Of a DNA stretch of 64,000 nt, positions 6,823-15,863 are shown piece after piece (position 1 is the first letter of the stretch; each line of letters begins with the position of its first letter). The stretch is from Rhodobacteraceae bacterium CCMM004. GTDB lineage: Bacteria; Pseudomonadota; Alphaproteobacteria; Rhodobacterales; Rhodobacteraceae. The stretch covers positions 310,001 through 374,000 of the forward strand of contig RZWH01000002.1 of assembly GCA_004005435.1 (NCBI GenBank), given 5' to 3'. The notes under the pieces are model-generated. The model worked only from the letters and a program-made list of their open reading frames with translations, was not told the origin of the DNA and did not search any database. The position numbers and the translations under genes were made by a program.

Positions 6823-9800
6823 ATGGCCGACTTCGAGAAGATCCTGATCGCCAACCGCGGCGAAATCGCCATCCGGGTGATGCGGGCCGCCAACGAGCTG
6901 GGCAAGCGCACCGTCGCGGTCTACGCCGAAGAGGACAAGCTCAGCCTCCACCGCTTCAAGGCCGACGAGGCGTATCGTATCGGCGAGGGCCTGGGCCCCG
7001 TCGCCGCCTATCTCTCCATCGACGAGATCATCCGCGTGGCCAAGATGGCGGGCGCCGACGCGATCCACCCGGGCTATGGCCTGCTGAGCGAAAACCCCGA
7101 CTTCGTGGACGCCTGCACCGCCGCCGGCGTCGCCTTTATCGGCCCCAAGGCCGAGACGATGCGCGCTTTGGGCGACAAGGCGAGCGCGCGGCAGGTGGCC
7201 ATCGCCGCGGATGTGCCGGTGATCCCCGCCACCGAGGTTCTGGGCGACGACATGGGGGCGATCCGCAGGCAGGCCGACGAGATCGGCTATCCCCTGATGC
7301 TCAAGGCATCTTGGGGCGGCGGCGGCCGGGGCATGCGCCCCATCGCCGGGCCCGACGAGCTGGAGGAAAAGGTGCTCGAAGGCCGCCGCGAGGCCGAAGC
7401 CGCCTTTGGCAACGGCGAGGGGTATCTGGAAAAGATGATCCTGCGTGCCCGCCACGTGGAGGTGCAGATCCTCGGCGACAGCCAGGGCAACATCTATCAC
7501 CTGTGGGAGCGCGACTGTTCGGTCCAGCGCCGCAACCAGAAGGTGGTCGAGCGCGCGCCGGCGCCGTATCTCTCAGGTGCCCAGCGCGAGCAATTGTGCA
7601 ATCTGGGCAAGAAGATCGCCGAGCATGTCGGCTATGAATGCGCCGGGACCATCGAGTTCCTGATGGACATGGACACCGGCGATTTCTACTTCATCGAGGT
7701 GAACCCCCGCGTCCAGGTCGAGCATACGGTGACCGAAGAGGTGACGGGCATCGACATCGTCCGCGCCCAGATCCTGATCGCCGAGGGCAAGAGCCTGATG
7801 GAGGCCACGGGCACGGCCAGCCAATACGACGTGACCCTCGACGGCCACGCGATCCAATGCCGGATCACCACCGAGGATCCGACCAACAACTTCATCCCCG
7901 ATTACGGCCGCATCACCGCCTATCGCGGCGCGACCGGCATGGGCATCCGGCTGGACGGCGGCACCGCCTATTCCGGCGCCGTGATCACCCGCTACTACGA
8001 CAGTCTGCTGGAAAAGGTGACGGCCTGGGCGCCGACGCCCGAAGCCGCCATCGCCCGCATGGACCGCGCCCTGCGCGAGTTCCGCATCCGCGGCGTGGCC
8101 ACCAACATCGCCTTCGTCGAGAACCTGCTCAAGCACCCCAAGTTCATCAACAACGAGTACCACACCAAGTTCATCGACGAGACGCCCGAGCTCTTCGACT
8201 TCAAGCCGCGGCAGGACCGGGCGACCAAGATCCTGACCTACATCGCCGACATCACCGTCAACGGCCATCCCGAGACCGAGGGGCGCCCGCGCCCCACCGC
8301 CGAGATCAAGGTGCCGAAACCCCCGGCCCTGCGCGCCGAAACGCCTGCCCCCGGCACCCGCCAGATCCTGCAAGACAAGGGACCTCAGGGCGTTGCCGAC
8401 TGGATGGCGGCGCAGACGCGGCTCCTGATCACCGACACCACCATGCGCGACGGGCATCAGAGCCTCCTGGCCACGCGGATGCGCTCGATCGACATGATCC
8501 GCGTGGCGCCGGCCTATGCCGCGAACCTGCCGCAGCTCTTCAGCGTCGAATGCTGGGGCGGCGCGACCTTCGACGTCGCCTATCGCTTCCTCCAGGAATG
8601 CCCCTGGCAGCGGTTGCGCGATCTGCGCGCCACGATGCCGAACCTGATGACCCAGATGCTGCTGAGGGCCTCGAATGGGGTCGGCTACACCAACTATCCC
8701 GACAACGTGGTGCAGAGCTTCATCGCGCAGGCGGCGGAGTCCGGTGTCGACGTCTTCCGCGTGTTCGACAGCCTGAACTGGGTCGAGAACATGCGCGTGG
8801 CCATGGACGCGGTCCAGGAGGCCGACAAGGTCTGCGAGGGCACGATCTGCTACACCGCCGATCTGGGCGACCCGGCCCGGCCGAAATACGACCTCAAGTA
8901 TTACGTCGCCATGGGCAAGGACCTGCGCGCGGCAGGTGCGCATATCCTGGGCGTCAAGGACATGGCGGGGTTGTTGAAGCCCGCCGCCGCGCGCCAGCTC
9001 TTTACCGCGCTGAAGGACGAGGTGGGCCTGCCCATCCACTTCCACACCCACGACACCGCCGGCATCGCCAGCGCCACGATCCTCGCCGCGGCCGAGGCCG
9101 GAGTGGACGCCGTGGACTGCGCCATGGATTCGCTCTCGGGCAACACCAGCCAGGCGACGCTGGGCACCGTGGTCGAGGCGCTGGCCCGGACCGAGCGCGA
9201 CACAGGCCTCGACATCGGCGCGATCCGCGAGATCTCGAACTACTGGGAGGCGGTGCGCGCCCACTACGCCGCCTTCGAGACCGGTCTCCAGGCTCCCGCC
9301 TCCGAGGTCTATCTGCACGAGATGCCGGGCGGCCAGTTCACCAACCTCAAGGCGCAGGCGCGGTCCATGGGGTTGGAAGAGCGCTGGCACGAGGTGGCCC
9401 AGGCCTATGCCGACGTGAACGCCATGTTCGGCGACATCGTCAAGGTCACGCCGTCGTCCAAGGTGGTGGGCGACATGGCGCTGATGATGGTCAGCCAGGG
9501 CCTGACGCCCGAGGACGTGCTGGACCCGCAGAAGGACGTGAGCTTTCCCGACAGCGTGGTGGATATGATGCGGGGCAACCTCGGCCAGCCTCCCGGCGGC
9601 TGGCCCGGCGCGATCCAGAAGAAGGTGCTGAAGGGCGAAAAGCCGATCACAGACCGCCCCGGCGCGCATCTGGCCGCGGTGGATCTGGAGGCCGCCCGCG
9701 CCGAGGCGTCCGAGGCCTGCGGCGGTGTCGAGATCGACGACGAGGATCTCAACGGCTATCTGATGTATCCCAAGGTCTATGTGGACTATCGCACCCGGCA

Positions 9801-10275
9801 CGAGACCTACGGACCGGTGCGCACCCTGCCTACGCCCACCTTCTTCTACGGGATGGAGCCGGGCGAAGAGATCGCGGCCGAGATCGATCCGGGCAAGACG
9901 CTGGAGATCCGCTGCCAGGCTCTGGGCGAGACCAACGCCGACGGCGAGGCCAAGGTGTTCTTCGAGTTGAACGGCCAGCCGCGGCTGATCCGGGTGCCGA
10001 ACCGGCGCGCGGGCGGCGGTGCGGCGGCGCGGCCCAAGGCCGAGCTGGGCAATCCCGCCCATGTGGGCGCGCCGATGCCGGGCGTCGTGGCCTCGGTCGT
10101 CGCCGAAGCGGGCAAGCCGGTGCGCAAGGGCGACCTCCTCCTCACCATCGAGGCGATGAAGATGGAGACAGGCCTGCACGCCGAACGCGACGCGACCGTG
10201 GCGGCGGTGCACGTGGCCGCCGGCGCCCAGATCGACGCCAAGGACCTGCTGGTGGAATACGCGCCCGAGGACTGA
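6823..10275 (+). CDS. pyc: Pyruvate carboxylase
   Basis: 1150 residues, the full-length single-chain enzyme. The biotin carboxylase domain (about 1-455) has KASWGGGGRGMR and IEVNPRVQVEHTVTEE. The carboxyltransferase domain (about 530-800) has the metal-binding start TDTTMRDGHQS (Asp538), GVKDMAGLLKP with the carbamylated-lysine region, and HFHTHDTAG. The C-terminal biotinyl domain carries EAMKMET with biotin-lysine 1113. It converts pyruvate, bicarbonate and ATP to oxaloacetate, refilling the TCA cycle for growth on sugars or lactate; the lactate-oxidase-like gene and xylose locus in this window feed into it. A purine-rich AGAGGGG sits upstream of the ATG. It ends 7 bp from the convergent DUF4198 gene. 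Confidence 0.97.
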   Translation: MADFEKILIANRGEIAIRVMRAANELGKRTVAVYAEEDKLSLHRFKADEAYRIGEGLGPVAAYLSIDEIIRVAKMAGADAIHPGYGLLSENPDFVDACTAAGVAFIGPKAETMRALGDKASARQVAIAADVPVIPATEVLGDDMGAIRRQADEIGYPLMLKASWGGGGRGMRPIAGPDELEEKVLEGRREAEAAFGNGEGYLEKMILRARHVEVQILGDSQGNIYHLWERDCSVQRRNQKVVERAPAPYLSGAQREQLCNLGKKIAEHVGYECAGTIEFLMDMDTGDFYFIEVNPRVQVEHTVTEEVTGIDIVRAQILIAEGKSLMEATGTASQYDVTLDGHAIQCRITTEDPTNNFIPDYGRITAYRGATGMGIRLDGGTAYSGAVITRYYDSLLEKVTAWAPTPEAAIARMDRALREFRIRGVATNIAFVENLLKHPKFINNEYHTKFIDETPELFDFKPRQDRATKILTYIADITVNGHPETEGRPRPTAEIKVPKPPALRAETPAPGTRQILQDKGPQGVADWMAAQTRLLITDTTMRDGHQSLLATRMRSIDMIRVAPAYAANLPQLFSVECWGGATFDVAYRFLQECPWQRLRDLRATMPNLMTQMLLRASNGVGYTNYPDNVVQSFIAQAAESGVDVFRVFDSLNWVENMRVAMDAVQEADKVCEGTICYTADLGDPARPKYDLKYYVAMGKDLRAAGAHILGVKDMAGLLKPAAARQLFTALKDEVGLPIHFHTHDTAGIASATILAAAEAGVDAVDCAMDSLSGNTSQATLGTVVEALARTERDTGLDIGAIREISNYWEAVRAHYAAFETGLQAPASEVYLHEMPGGQFTNLKAQARSMGLEERWHEVAQAYADVNAMFGDIVKVTPSSKVVGDMALMMVSQGLTPEDVLDPQKDVSFPDSVVDMMRGNLGQPPGGWPGAIQKKVLKGEKPITDRPGAHLAAVDLEAARAEASEACGGVEIDDEDLNGYLMYPKVYVDYRTRHETYGPVRTLPTPTFFYGMEPGEEIAAEIDPGKTLEIRCQALGETNADGEAKVFFELNGQPRLIRVPNRRAGGGAAARPKAELGNPAHVGAPMPGVVASVVAEAGKPVRKGDLLLTIEAMKMETGLHAERDATVAAVHVAAGAQIDAKDLLVEYAPED

Positions 10276-10282
10276 GGCGGCT

Positions 10283-11104
10283 TCAGTCGGCCGGAACCTC
10301 CAGGGTCAGGCTCGCCCACAGGCTCTCCCACACCGCGCCGGTCTCTTCGGCGCGGGCGGGGTCGGGTTCGCGCAGCACCACGGCGTCGATCAGATAGCGG
10401 TGGCCGGGCGCCACCGGCACCACCGCGATCCCGTCCGAGTCCGCGGCGAGGGTGGTGACGGCGACGGCTCCGCCCGGCGCTTTGTCGAACACCTCGACCT
10501 GGGCGCCCGGCCTCGGCGCGTCGCGATAGAGCACCTGGACCGGCAGACCGGCGGACACGTCGTCGGCGTAAGGATTGGCCAGCGCCACGATCTCGGTCGT
10601 CAACCCGTAGGCGCGATCCTGACCGGCGCCCGTCCCGACCGCCACCAACGCCTTGGCATAGCGGGAATAGATCTCGACCACCCCGTCTTCGGACAGCCCG
10701 CGTGCCGCATGGGCGTCGAGCGTCCAGGCGGCGTCCTTGTGGGTGACGAAGCGCACGAACGTGTCCCAGTCCGAATAGGTCAGCCGGTTGTCCGTCGTGA
10801 CATGGAGAACGGCCAGGAGGCCGGGCGTCTCGGGTGCGGACATCGACAGTGCCGGGCGGTCGCCCATCCGCATCTCCACCGGCGTGCGGTCGGCGCCCTG
10901 GGCCGTCTCGAACAGGCGGATGCGCTGGGGGATGTAGGAATAGGCGCTGCCGGAAAACGCCTCGCCCACCCGCAGGTCGGCGATCACCGGATCGCCGGGG
11001 GCGACGGTGTAGTCCACCGGGTCGATCCAGAATTCGTGGGCTTGCGACGCGTGGACGTTACATGCGACGGCAAGGATAGTGGCAAACGGGACGAGGATTC
11101 TCAT
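10283..11104 (-). CDS. DUF4198 periplasmic protein
   Basis: 273 residues with an N-terminal signal peptide (MRILVPFATILAVACNVHAS, cleavage near AHEF). The mature part opens with HEFWIDP, the hallmark of DUF4198 proteins, which are periplasmic beta-rich proteins often found with nickel or cobalt uptake genes. The domain runs through PGDPVIADLRVGE to the C-terminal GQ/GY-type strands (VQVLYRDAPRPGAQVEVF). The divergent neighbour is a HupE/UreJ-type membrane protein, which fits a metal-related pair. The annotated start codon overlaps that gene's start codon by two bases; GGAAAG lies just upstream. Exact metal role is not shown. Confidence 0.8.
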   Translation of the reverse strand: MRILVPFATILAVACNVHASQAHEFWIDPVDYTVAPGDPVIADLRVGEAFSGSAYSYIPQRIRLFETAQGADRTPVEMRMGDRPALSMSAPETPGLLAVLHVTTDNRLTYSDWDTFVRFVTHKDAAWTLDAHAARGLSEDGVVEIYSRYAKALVAVGTGAGQDRAYGLTTEIVALANPYADDVSAGLPVQVLYRDAPRPGAQVEVFDKAPGGAVAVTTLAADSDGIAVVPVAPGHRYLIDAVVLREPDPARAEETGAVWESLWASLTLEVPAD

Positions 11105-12260
11105 GACTTTCCAATTCGCGGAAGGGTGCCGCCTGAGGGTGGCGCTGGCGACGTGGCTGTCAAGCTTGGCCTGCGCTCTGTTCGTCGCGGCCGCCGCACA
11201 TGCGCACGAGGTCCAGCCCGCGGTGGCGGACGTGACCCTGGAGGGCGACCGCCTGGAAATGGCGCTCGTCGGCTCCCTGGAGCCCTGGATCGCCGGCGTG
11301 GACCTGGACGGGCTGGCCAACACCAATGCCAGCGCCCAGGCCGAGGAGGTGGACCGCCTGAGGGCGTTGGCCCCCGAAGCCCTGGCCGAGGCGTTCCGCG
11401 ACTTCTGGCCCGCGATGGCCGAACGTATCGCCGTCACCTCCGGCGGGGCGGCGGTGGCGCTGAGCCTCGACGGGGTCGACGTTCCCGAGGTCGGCGACGT
11501 GGAACAGCCGCGGTTGTCGCGTCTGCGGCTGAGCGCGGAGCTGCCGCCGGGGGATGCCCCCGTCACCGTGGGATGGACCGCCGATCTGGGAGATCTGGTG
11601 GTGCGGCAGATGCTGGCGGGCCCCGACGGATACACCGCATTCCTCCCCGCCGGGACCGAGAGCGCGCCGATCCCCCGCACCGGCGGCGTGGCGCAGACGT
11701 GGGCCGAGGCGCTGTGGTCCTACGTCCCCGTGGGCTTCGACCACATCGTGCCCAAGGGGCTCGACCATATCCTGTTCGTGCTGGGGCTGTTTTTCCTCTC
11801 CACCCGCCTGGCGCCGCTGTTGTGGCAGGTCACGGCCTTCACCGCCGCGCATACGGTGACCCTGGCCGTGGCCAGTCTCGGGATCTTCACCCTGCCGGGG
11901 AGCGTGGTGGAGCCCCTGATCGCGGCCTCCATCGTCTATGTCGGGGTCGAGAACGTGCTGTCGCGGGGCATGGCGCCCTGGCGGCCGGTGGTGGTGTTCG
12001 CCTTCGGCCTCCTGCACGGGCTGGGGTTCGCCTCGGTGCTGGCGGAGTTCGGCCTGGGAAGGGACAATTTCGTGGCCAAGCTCGTGGGCTTCAACATCGG
12101 GGTCGAACTGGGGCAGCTCGCCGTGATCGCCGCGGCGTTCCTGCTCGTCGGCCTGTGGTTCGGACGCAAGCCCTGGTACAAGACCTACATCGCCAACCCC
12201 GCCTCCATCGCCATCGCGTTGATCGGCGCCTACTGGGTGCTGGAGCGCACGGTGCTCTGA
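11103..12260 (+). CDS. HupE/UreJ-family membrane protein
   Basis: 385 residues. A signal-like hydrophobic segment (VALATWLSSLACALFVAAAA, then HAHEVQP) precedes a ~170-residue extracytoplasmic domain. The last ~190 residues form about six or seven membrane segments with the HupE/UreJ motifs GFDHIVPKGLDHILFVLGLF, TAFTAAHTVTLA and GLLHGLGFAS. HupE/UreJ proteins move Ni(II) or Co(II); the conserved histidines are present. The chosen ATG has AGGA five bases upstream, but a GTG at 11139 is also possible and would give a more standard signal peptide without overlapping the DUF4198 start. No hydrogenase or urease genes are in the window. Confidence 0.8.
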   Translation: MTFQFAEGCRLRVALATWLSSLACALFVAAAAHAHEVQPAVADVTLEGDRLEMALVGSLEPWIAGVDLDGLANTNASAQAEEVDRLRALAPEALAEAFRDFWPAMAERIAVTSGGAAVALSLDGVDVPEVGDVEQPRLSRLRLSAELPPGDAPVTVGWTADLGDLVVRQMLAGPDGYTAFLPAGTESAPIPRTGGVAQTWAEALWSYVPVGFDHIVPKGLDHILFVLGLFFLSTRLAPLLWQVTAFTAAHTVTLAVASLGIFTLPGSVVEPLIAASIVYVGVENVLSRGMAPWRPVVVFAFGLLHGLGFASVLAEFGLGRDNFVAKLVGFNIGVELGQLAVIAAAFLLVGLWFGRKPWYKTYIANPASIAIALIGAYWVLERTVL

Positions 12261-12443
12261 CCTGGGGCGGCGCGGCCCCGCGCCCGCTGGCCGGTTGCGC
12301 CCGCGCCGCCACCATGGGATGACACGGGCACGGCGGCAGATGCCGTCCGGGGCCGCGGAGCACAGACTTCGCAGGTGCAGCGGAACCGCCCGCACCCCAT
12401 ATGCGCTATGGTTACGACCCCATTCGTCGCAAGAGGGACCGAT

Positions 12444-13559
12444 ATGACATTATCCAAGGCGCAGTCCTATGCCGCGCCCGCCCATGCACGCCCCTACGGC
12501 ACCATCGCGGTGATCGGCGCCGGTGCCTGGGGCACCGCGCTCGCCTGCGTCGCCCGCCGGGCCGGACGGTCCGTCACGCTATGGGGACGCGACCCCGACA
12601 TCGTGGCCGCGATCCGCGACCGCCAGGAGAATCCCCGTTATCTGGCCGGTTACGACCTGGTCGACGGCATCGAGGCGACCACCGACCTGGCCGCTGCCCT
12701 CGCACAGGCCGAGGCGGTGATGATCGTCACGCCGTCCAAGACGCTGCGCAAGATTTGCCGCAAGATGAAGCCGCACCTGCCCGAGCGCATTCCGCTCGCC
12801 CTGTGCGCCAAGGGGATCGAGGCGCAGACCGGCCTGCTGTTGGCCGAGGTCGCGGCGGACGAGCTGCCGGGCCATCCCATCGGCGCGATCTCGGGGCCGA
12901 CCTTCGCCACCGAAACGGTGCTGGATCACCCCACGGCAGCGACCGTCGCCTTCGACTTCAGCTATGAGGATCGGCTGAACCCGCAGGACAGCCCCGCCGC
13001 GCGCTTTGCGATCTCGCTCAGCTCGCCGCATTTTCGTCCCTACGTCTCGGACGACCTCGTGGGCGTCGAGATCGGCGGCGCGGTCAAGAACGTGATCGCC
13101 ATCGCCTGCGGGATGATGTCGGGAGCGGGGTTCGCCGAGAACACCCGCGCGGCGCTGATCACCCGCGGCATGGACGAGATGAAGACGCTGGCCGAGGTCT
13201 TGGGCGGGCGGCGCGAGACCGTGACCGGCCTCTCGGGGGCGGGCGATCTGACGCTGACCTGTTCCTCGACCACCTCGCGGAACATGTCGCTCGGCACCCA
13301 ACTCGGTCAGGGTCTGGCACGCGCCGACTGCTTCGACGGCAAGCCGGTGGTGGTCGAGGGCGAGGTCAACGCGGTTTCGGTCATCGACCTAGCCGCCCGC
13401 ATCGGCGTCTCGCTGCCGATCTGCGAGGCGGTGCACGCCGTCCTGCACCGCGGCGCGCCGCTCAAAAAGACGTTCCGCGACCTCTGGGCCCGCCCGATCG
13501 AGGCCGAACCCAAGGGCCTGGACTTCTCGCTCAACCACCCCTTCGGAGAAACCGTCTGA
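12444..13559 (+). CDS. gpsA: NAD(P)-dependent glycerol-3-phosphate dehydrogenase
   Basis: 371 residues including a short N-terminal tail. The dinucleotide motif VIGAGAWGTAL lies at about 23-33. CAKGIE, SGPTFATE, GGAVKNVIAIACG (catalytic lysine) and GLSGAGDLTLTCSS are diagnostic for GpsA. It reduces dihydroxyacetone phosphate to sn-glycerol-3-phosphate in the cytoplasm. Here it is the first gene of a tight operon (2 bp to the HAD phosphatase, then the GT20 synthase), so it probably supplies the glycerol-3-phosphate acceptor for glucosylglycerol rather than only phospholipid. An AAGAGGGA ribosome site precedes the ATG. Insertions such as FSYEDRLNPQDSP make it somewhat longer than the common ~335-residue form. 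Confidence 0.95.
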   Translation: MTLSKAQSYAAPAHARPYGTIAVIGAGAWGTALACVARRAGRSVTLWGRDPDIVAAIRDRQENPRYLAGYDLVDGIEATTDLAAALAQAEAVMIVTPSKTLRKICRKMKPHLPERIPLALCAKGIEAQTGLLLAEVAADELPGHPIGAISGPTFATETVLDHPTAATVAFDFSYEDRLNPQDSPAARFAISLSSPHFRPYVSDDLVGVEIGGAVKNVIAIACGMMSGAGFAENTRAALITRGMDEMKTLAEVLGGRRETVTGLSGAGDLTLTCSSTTSRNMSLGTQLGQGLARADCFDGKPVVVEGEVNAVSVIDLAARIGVSLPICEAVHAVLHRGAPLKKTFRDLWARPIEAEPKGLDFSLNHPFGETV

Positions 13560-13561
13560 CC

Positions 13562-14335
13562 ATGGAAGACCGCGCAATCCACATGCCGACCGACGAGATC
13601 GCGTCCCGCAGGATGGTTCTGGCGACCGATCTCGACGGCACGTTCCTTGGCGGGAGCGAGAGCGACCGCCGCCGTCTCTACGATTGGATCGAGGACAACC
13701 GGACGACGGTGGGGCTGATCTTCGTCACCGGCCGCGACCCCGAGTTCATCGTCGAGTTATGCGACGGCGGCGTGCCCTGGCCGGAATACGTCGTCGGCGA
13801 CGTGGGGACCACCATCGCCCGGGTCGCGCACCGGCGGATCGAGCCCATCGTGGCGCTGGAGGAAGAGATCAGCGCGGCCTGGGACGACGCCGGCGGCCGT
13901 GTGCGCGCCGCGCTGGACGACCACCCCGGCCTGACCCTGCAACCCACCGCGTTCCGCTACCGCGTCAGCTACGACCTCGATCCCGAAGAGGTCGACGAGC
14001 GCTCGGCCCGCACGGTCGAGGAGATGGGTCTCGACTGGTTGATCTCGGACAACAAGTATTTCGACGTCCTGCCCAAGGGCGTGAGCAAAGGCCCCTCTCT
14101 CAAACGTCTGGTGGCGCATCTCGGCGTGTCGCCCCAGCGCGTCCTCGCCGCCGGCGACACCCTGAACGACCTGTCGATGCTGGAATGCGGCCTGCCCGCA
14201 GTGGCCGTCGGCGGGTCCGAGACCGCTCTGATCGAACGGGTCGGCCCGCTCAATCATGTGCATGTGGCCGAGGCGGTCGGCGCCGCCGGCATTCTGGAGG
14301 CCATCGACGTTTTCGACCTGCACGACACCCCCTGA
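13562..14335 (+). CDS. HAD-type sugar phosphatase, likely glucosylglycerol-phosphate phosphatase
   Basis: 257 residues of the Cof/sucrose-phosphatase HAD group. Motif I is ATDLDGTF (Asp23 nucleophile, Asp25), motif II FVTGRDP, motif III the lysine in GVSKGPSLKRL, motif IV LAAGDTLNDLSM. The cap domain is the central region with WPEYVVGDVGTTIA. Family members dephosphorylate sugar phosphates. Placed between gpsA and the GT20 synthase, the natural substrate is 2-O-glucosylglycerol 3-phosphate; in Stenotrophomonas and Pseudomonas a HAD domain is fused to GgpS for this step, whereas cyanobacteria use an unrelated StpA arrangement. A trehalose-6-phosphatase role is the alternative. The start is two bases after the gpsA stop; an internal ATG at 13583 is possible. 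Confidence 0.75.
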   Translation: MEDRAIHMPTDEIASRRMVLATDLDGTFLGGSESDRRRLYDWIEDNRTTVGLIFVTGRDPEFIVELCDGGVPWPEYVVGDVGTTIARVAHRRIEPIVALEEEISAAWDDAGGRVRAALDDHPGLTLQPTAFRYRVSYDLDPEEVDERSARTVEEMGLDWLISDNKYFDVLPKGVSKGPSLKRLVAHLGVSPQRVLAAGDTLNDLSMLECGLPAVAVGGSETALIERVGPLNHVHVAEAVGAAGILEAIDVFDLHDTP

Positions 14336-14356
14336 CACGTCCCAATCGGAGTTCCA

Positions 14357-15847
14357 ATGCCCAGCGACCTCGTCATCGTCTACCACCGGCAACCCTACGA
14401 AGAGGTGGAAGAGAACGGAAAAGTCGTCTTCAAAGACAACAAGAGCCCCAACGGCATCGTGCCGACGCTCAAGGGCTTCTTCGGCCGTGTGGATAAGGGT
14501 GCGTGGGTGGCCTGGAAACTCGCCGAGGATCCGCGCAACCCCGACTTCGAGCGGGTGGTCGAGATCGAGGACGCCTACGGCAAGTATTCCGTCAGCCGGC
14601 TGCCCCTGACCGAGGCACAGGTCAAAAGCTTCTATCACGTCACGTCGAAAGAGGCGTTCTGGCCGATCCTGCATTCGTTCAAGGAAAAATACGACTACGA
14701 CCCCGTGGACTGGCCCACTTTCCGCGAGGTGAACTGGGCCTTTGCCGAAGCGGCCGCCGCCGAGGCGGCGAAAGGGGCCGTGGTGTGGATCCACGACTAC
14801 AACCTCTGGCTGGTGCCCGGCTATCTGCGGCAGCTCCGCCCCGACTTGCGCATCAGCTTCTTCCACCACACGCCGTTTCCGGCCGCCGACATGTTCAACG
14901 TCCTGCCCTGGCGCAAGGAGATCGTCGAGAGCCTCCTCGCGTGCGACGTCGTCGGCTTCCATATCCCGCGCTATGCGGCGAACTTCGTCGGGGTGGCCGA
15001 CAGCCTCCTCGACATCGAGGTGCCGCGACGCGAGCCGGTGAACCCCGACTTCGTCGCCGAGGGCACCGCGCTCAGCGAGCATCGCGTGGCCAAGCATGTG
15101 GTCTACAAGGGGCGCAAGGTGCTGGTCATCGCCTCGCCCGTGGGGGTCGACGTGGAATACATCGCCCGCCGCGCCGAAAGCGACGACGCCCGCACACGGG
15201 CCGAGGCGATCCGGGCCGACCTGGGCGACACCAAGATGATCCTCAGCGTCGGCCGCACCGACTATACCAAGGGCGGCACCGACCAGCTGATGAGCTTCGA
15301 GCGCATTCTCGACGACAACCCCGATCTTCGGGGCAAGGTTCGGCTGATGCACGTGTCGGTCAGCGCCAACCGCAACATGACCGTCTACGAGGGCATCCAG
15401 AACGAGATCGAGCGCACGGCGGGGCGGATCAACGGCCGCTTCGGCACCTTCGAATGGCAGCCCGTGGCGCTGATCTCGCGCGCGATCCCCTTCGACGAAC
15501 TCGTCGCCTACTATCGCGCGGCGGACGTGGCCTGGATCACGCCGCTCGCCGACGGGATGAACCTGGTGGCCAAGGAGTTCGCGGCGTGCCGCTCGGACGG
15601 AGACGGCGTGCTGGTCTTGTCGGAGTTCGCGGGCGCGGCGGTGGAGATGTCGGCGGCCGTCCTCGCCAACCCCTTCTCCCACAAGTCCATGGACCGTGCG
15701 ATCCTCCAGGCCCTGAGGATGCCCCAGGACGAGCGGCGCGAGCGGATGACGGCGATGCGCCGGACGATCCGCAAATACGACATTCAGGCCTGGGCCGACG
15801 ACCAGATGGCCAGCTTCGACGTCGCCTCTGGCGCCGACGCCGCCTGA
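14357..15847 (+). CDS. ggpS: Glucosylglycerol-phosphate synthase (GT20 family)
   Basis: 496 residues, the length of GgpS. The opening DLVIVYHRQPYEE and KSPNGIVPTLKGFF match GgpS better than trehalose-phosphate synthase OtsA. GT20 hallmarks follow: VWIHDYNLWLVPGYLR, FFHHTPFP, VGRTDYTKG with the nucleotide-sugar-binding Arg/Lys pair, and PLADGMNLVAKEF. It transfers glucose from ADP- or GDP-glucose to glycerol-3-phosphate, giving the phosphate ester of the osmolyte glucosylglycerol. The pathway is completed by the two upstream genes, and GGAG sits five bases before the ATG. Expression should rise with salt; no specific regulator is adjacent. OtsA activity cannot be fully excluded by eye. Confidence 0.85.
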   Translation: MPSDLVIVYHRQPYEEVEENGKVVFKDNKSPNGIVPTLKGFFGRVDKGAWVAWKLAEDPRNPDFERVVEIEDAYGKYSVSRLPLTEAQVKSFYHVTSKEAFWPILHSFKEKYDYDPVDWPTFREVNWAFAEAAAAEAAKGAVVWIHDYNLWLVPGYLRQLRPDLRISFFHHTPFPAADMFNVLPWRKEIVESLLACDVVGFHIPRYAANFVGVADSLLDIEVPRREPVNPDFVAEGTALSEHRVAKHVVYKGRKVLVIASPVGVDVEYIARRAESDDARTRAEAIRADLGDTKMILSVGRTDYTKGGTDQLMSFERILDDNPDLRGKVRLMHVSVSANRNMTVYEGIQNEIERTAGRINGRFGTFEWQPVALISRAIPFDELVAYYRAADVAWITPLADGMNLVAKEFAACRSDGDGVLVLSEFAGAAVEMSAAVLANPFSHKSMDRAILQALRMPQDERRERMTAMRRTIRKYDIQAWADDQMASFDVASGADAA

Positions 15848-15863
15848 GCGGCGGGCGCGGTCG

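Noticed and set aside
7573-10212. Very long minus-strand and third-frame plus-strand open frames across pyruvate carboxylase
   Set aside because: They are shadows of pyc; translations are low-complexity and lack motifs, while pyc has all catalytic residues in one frame.
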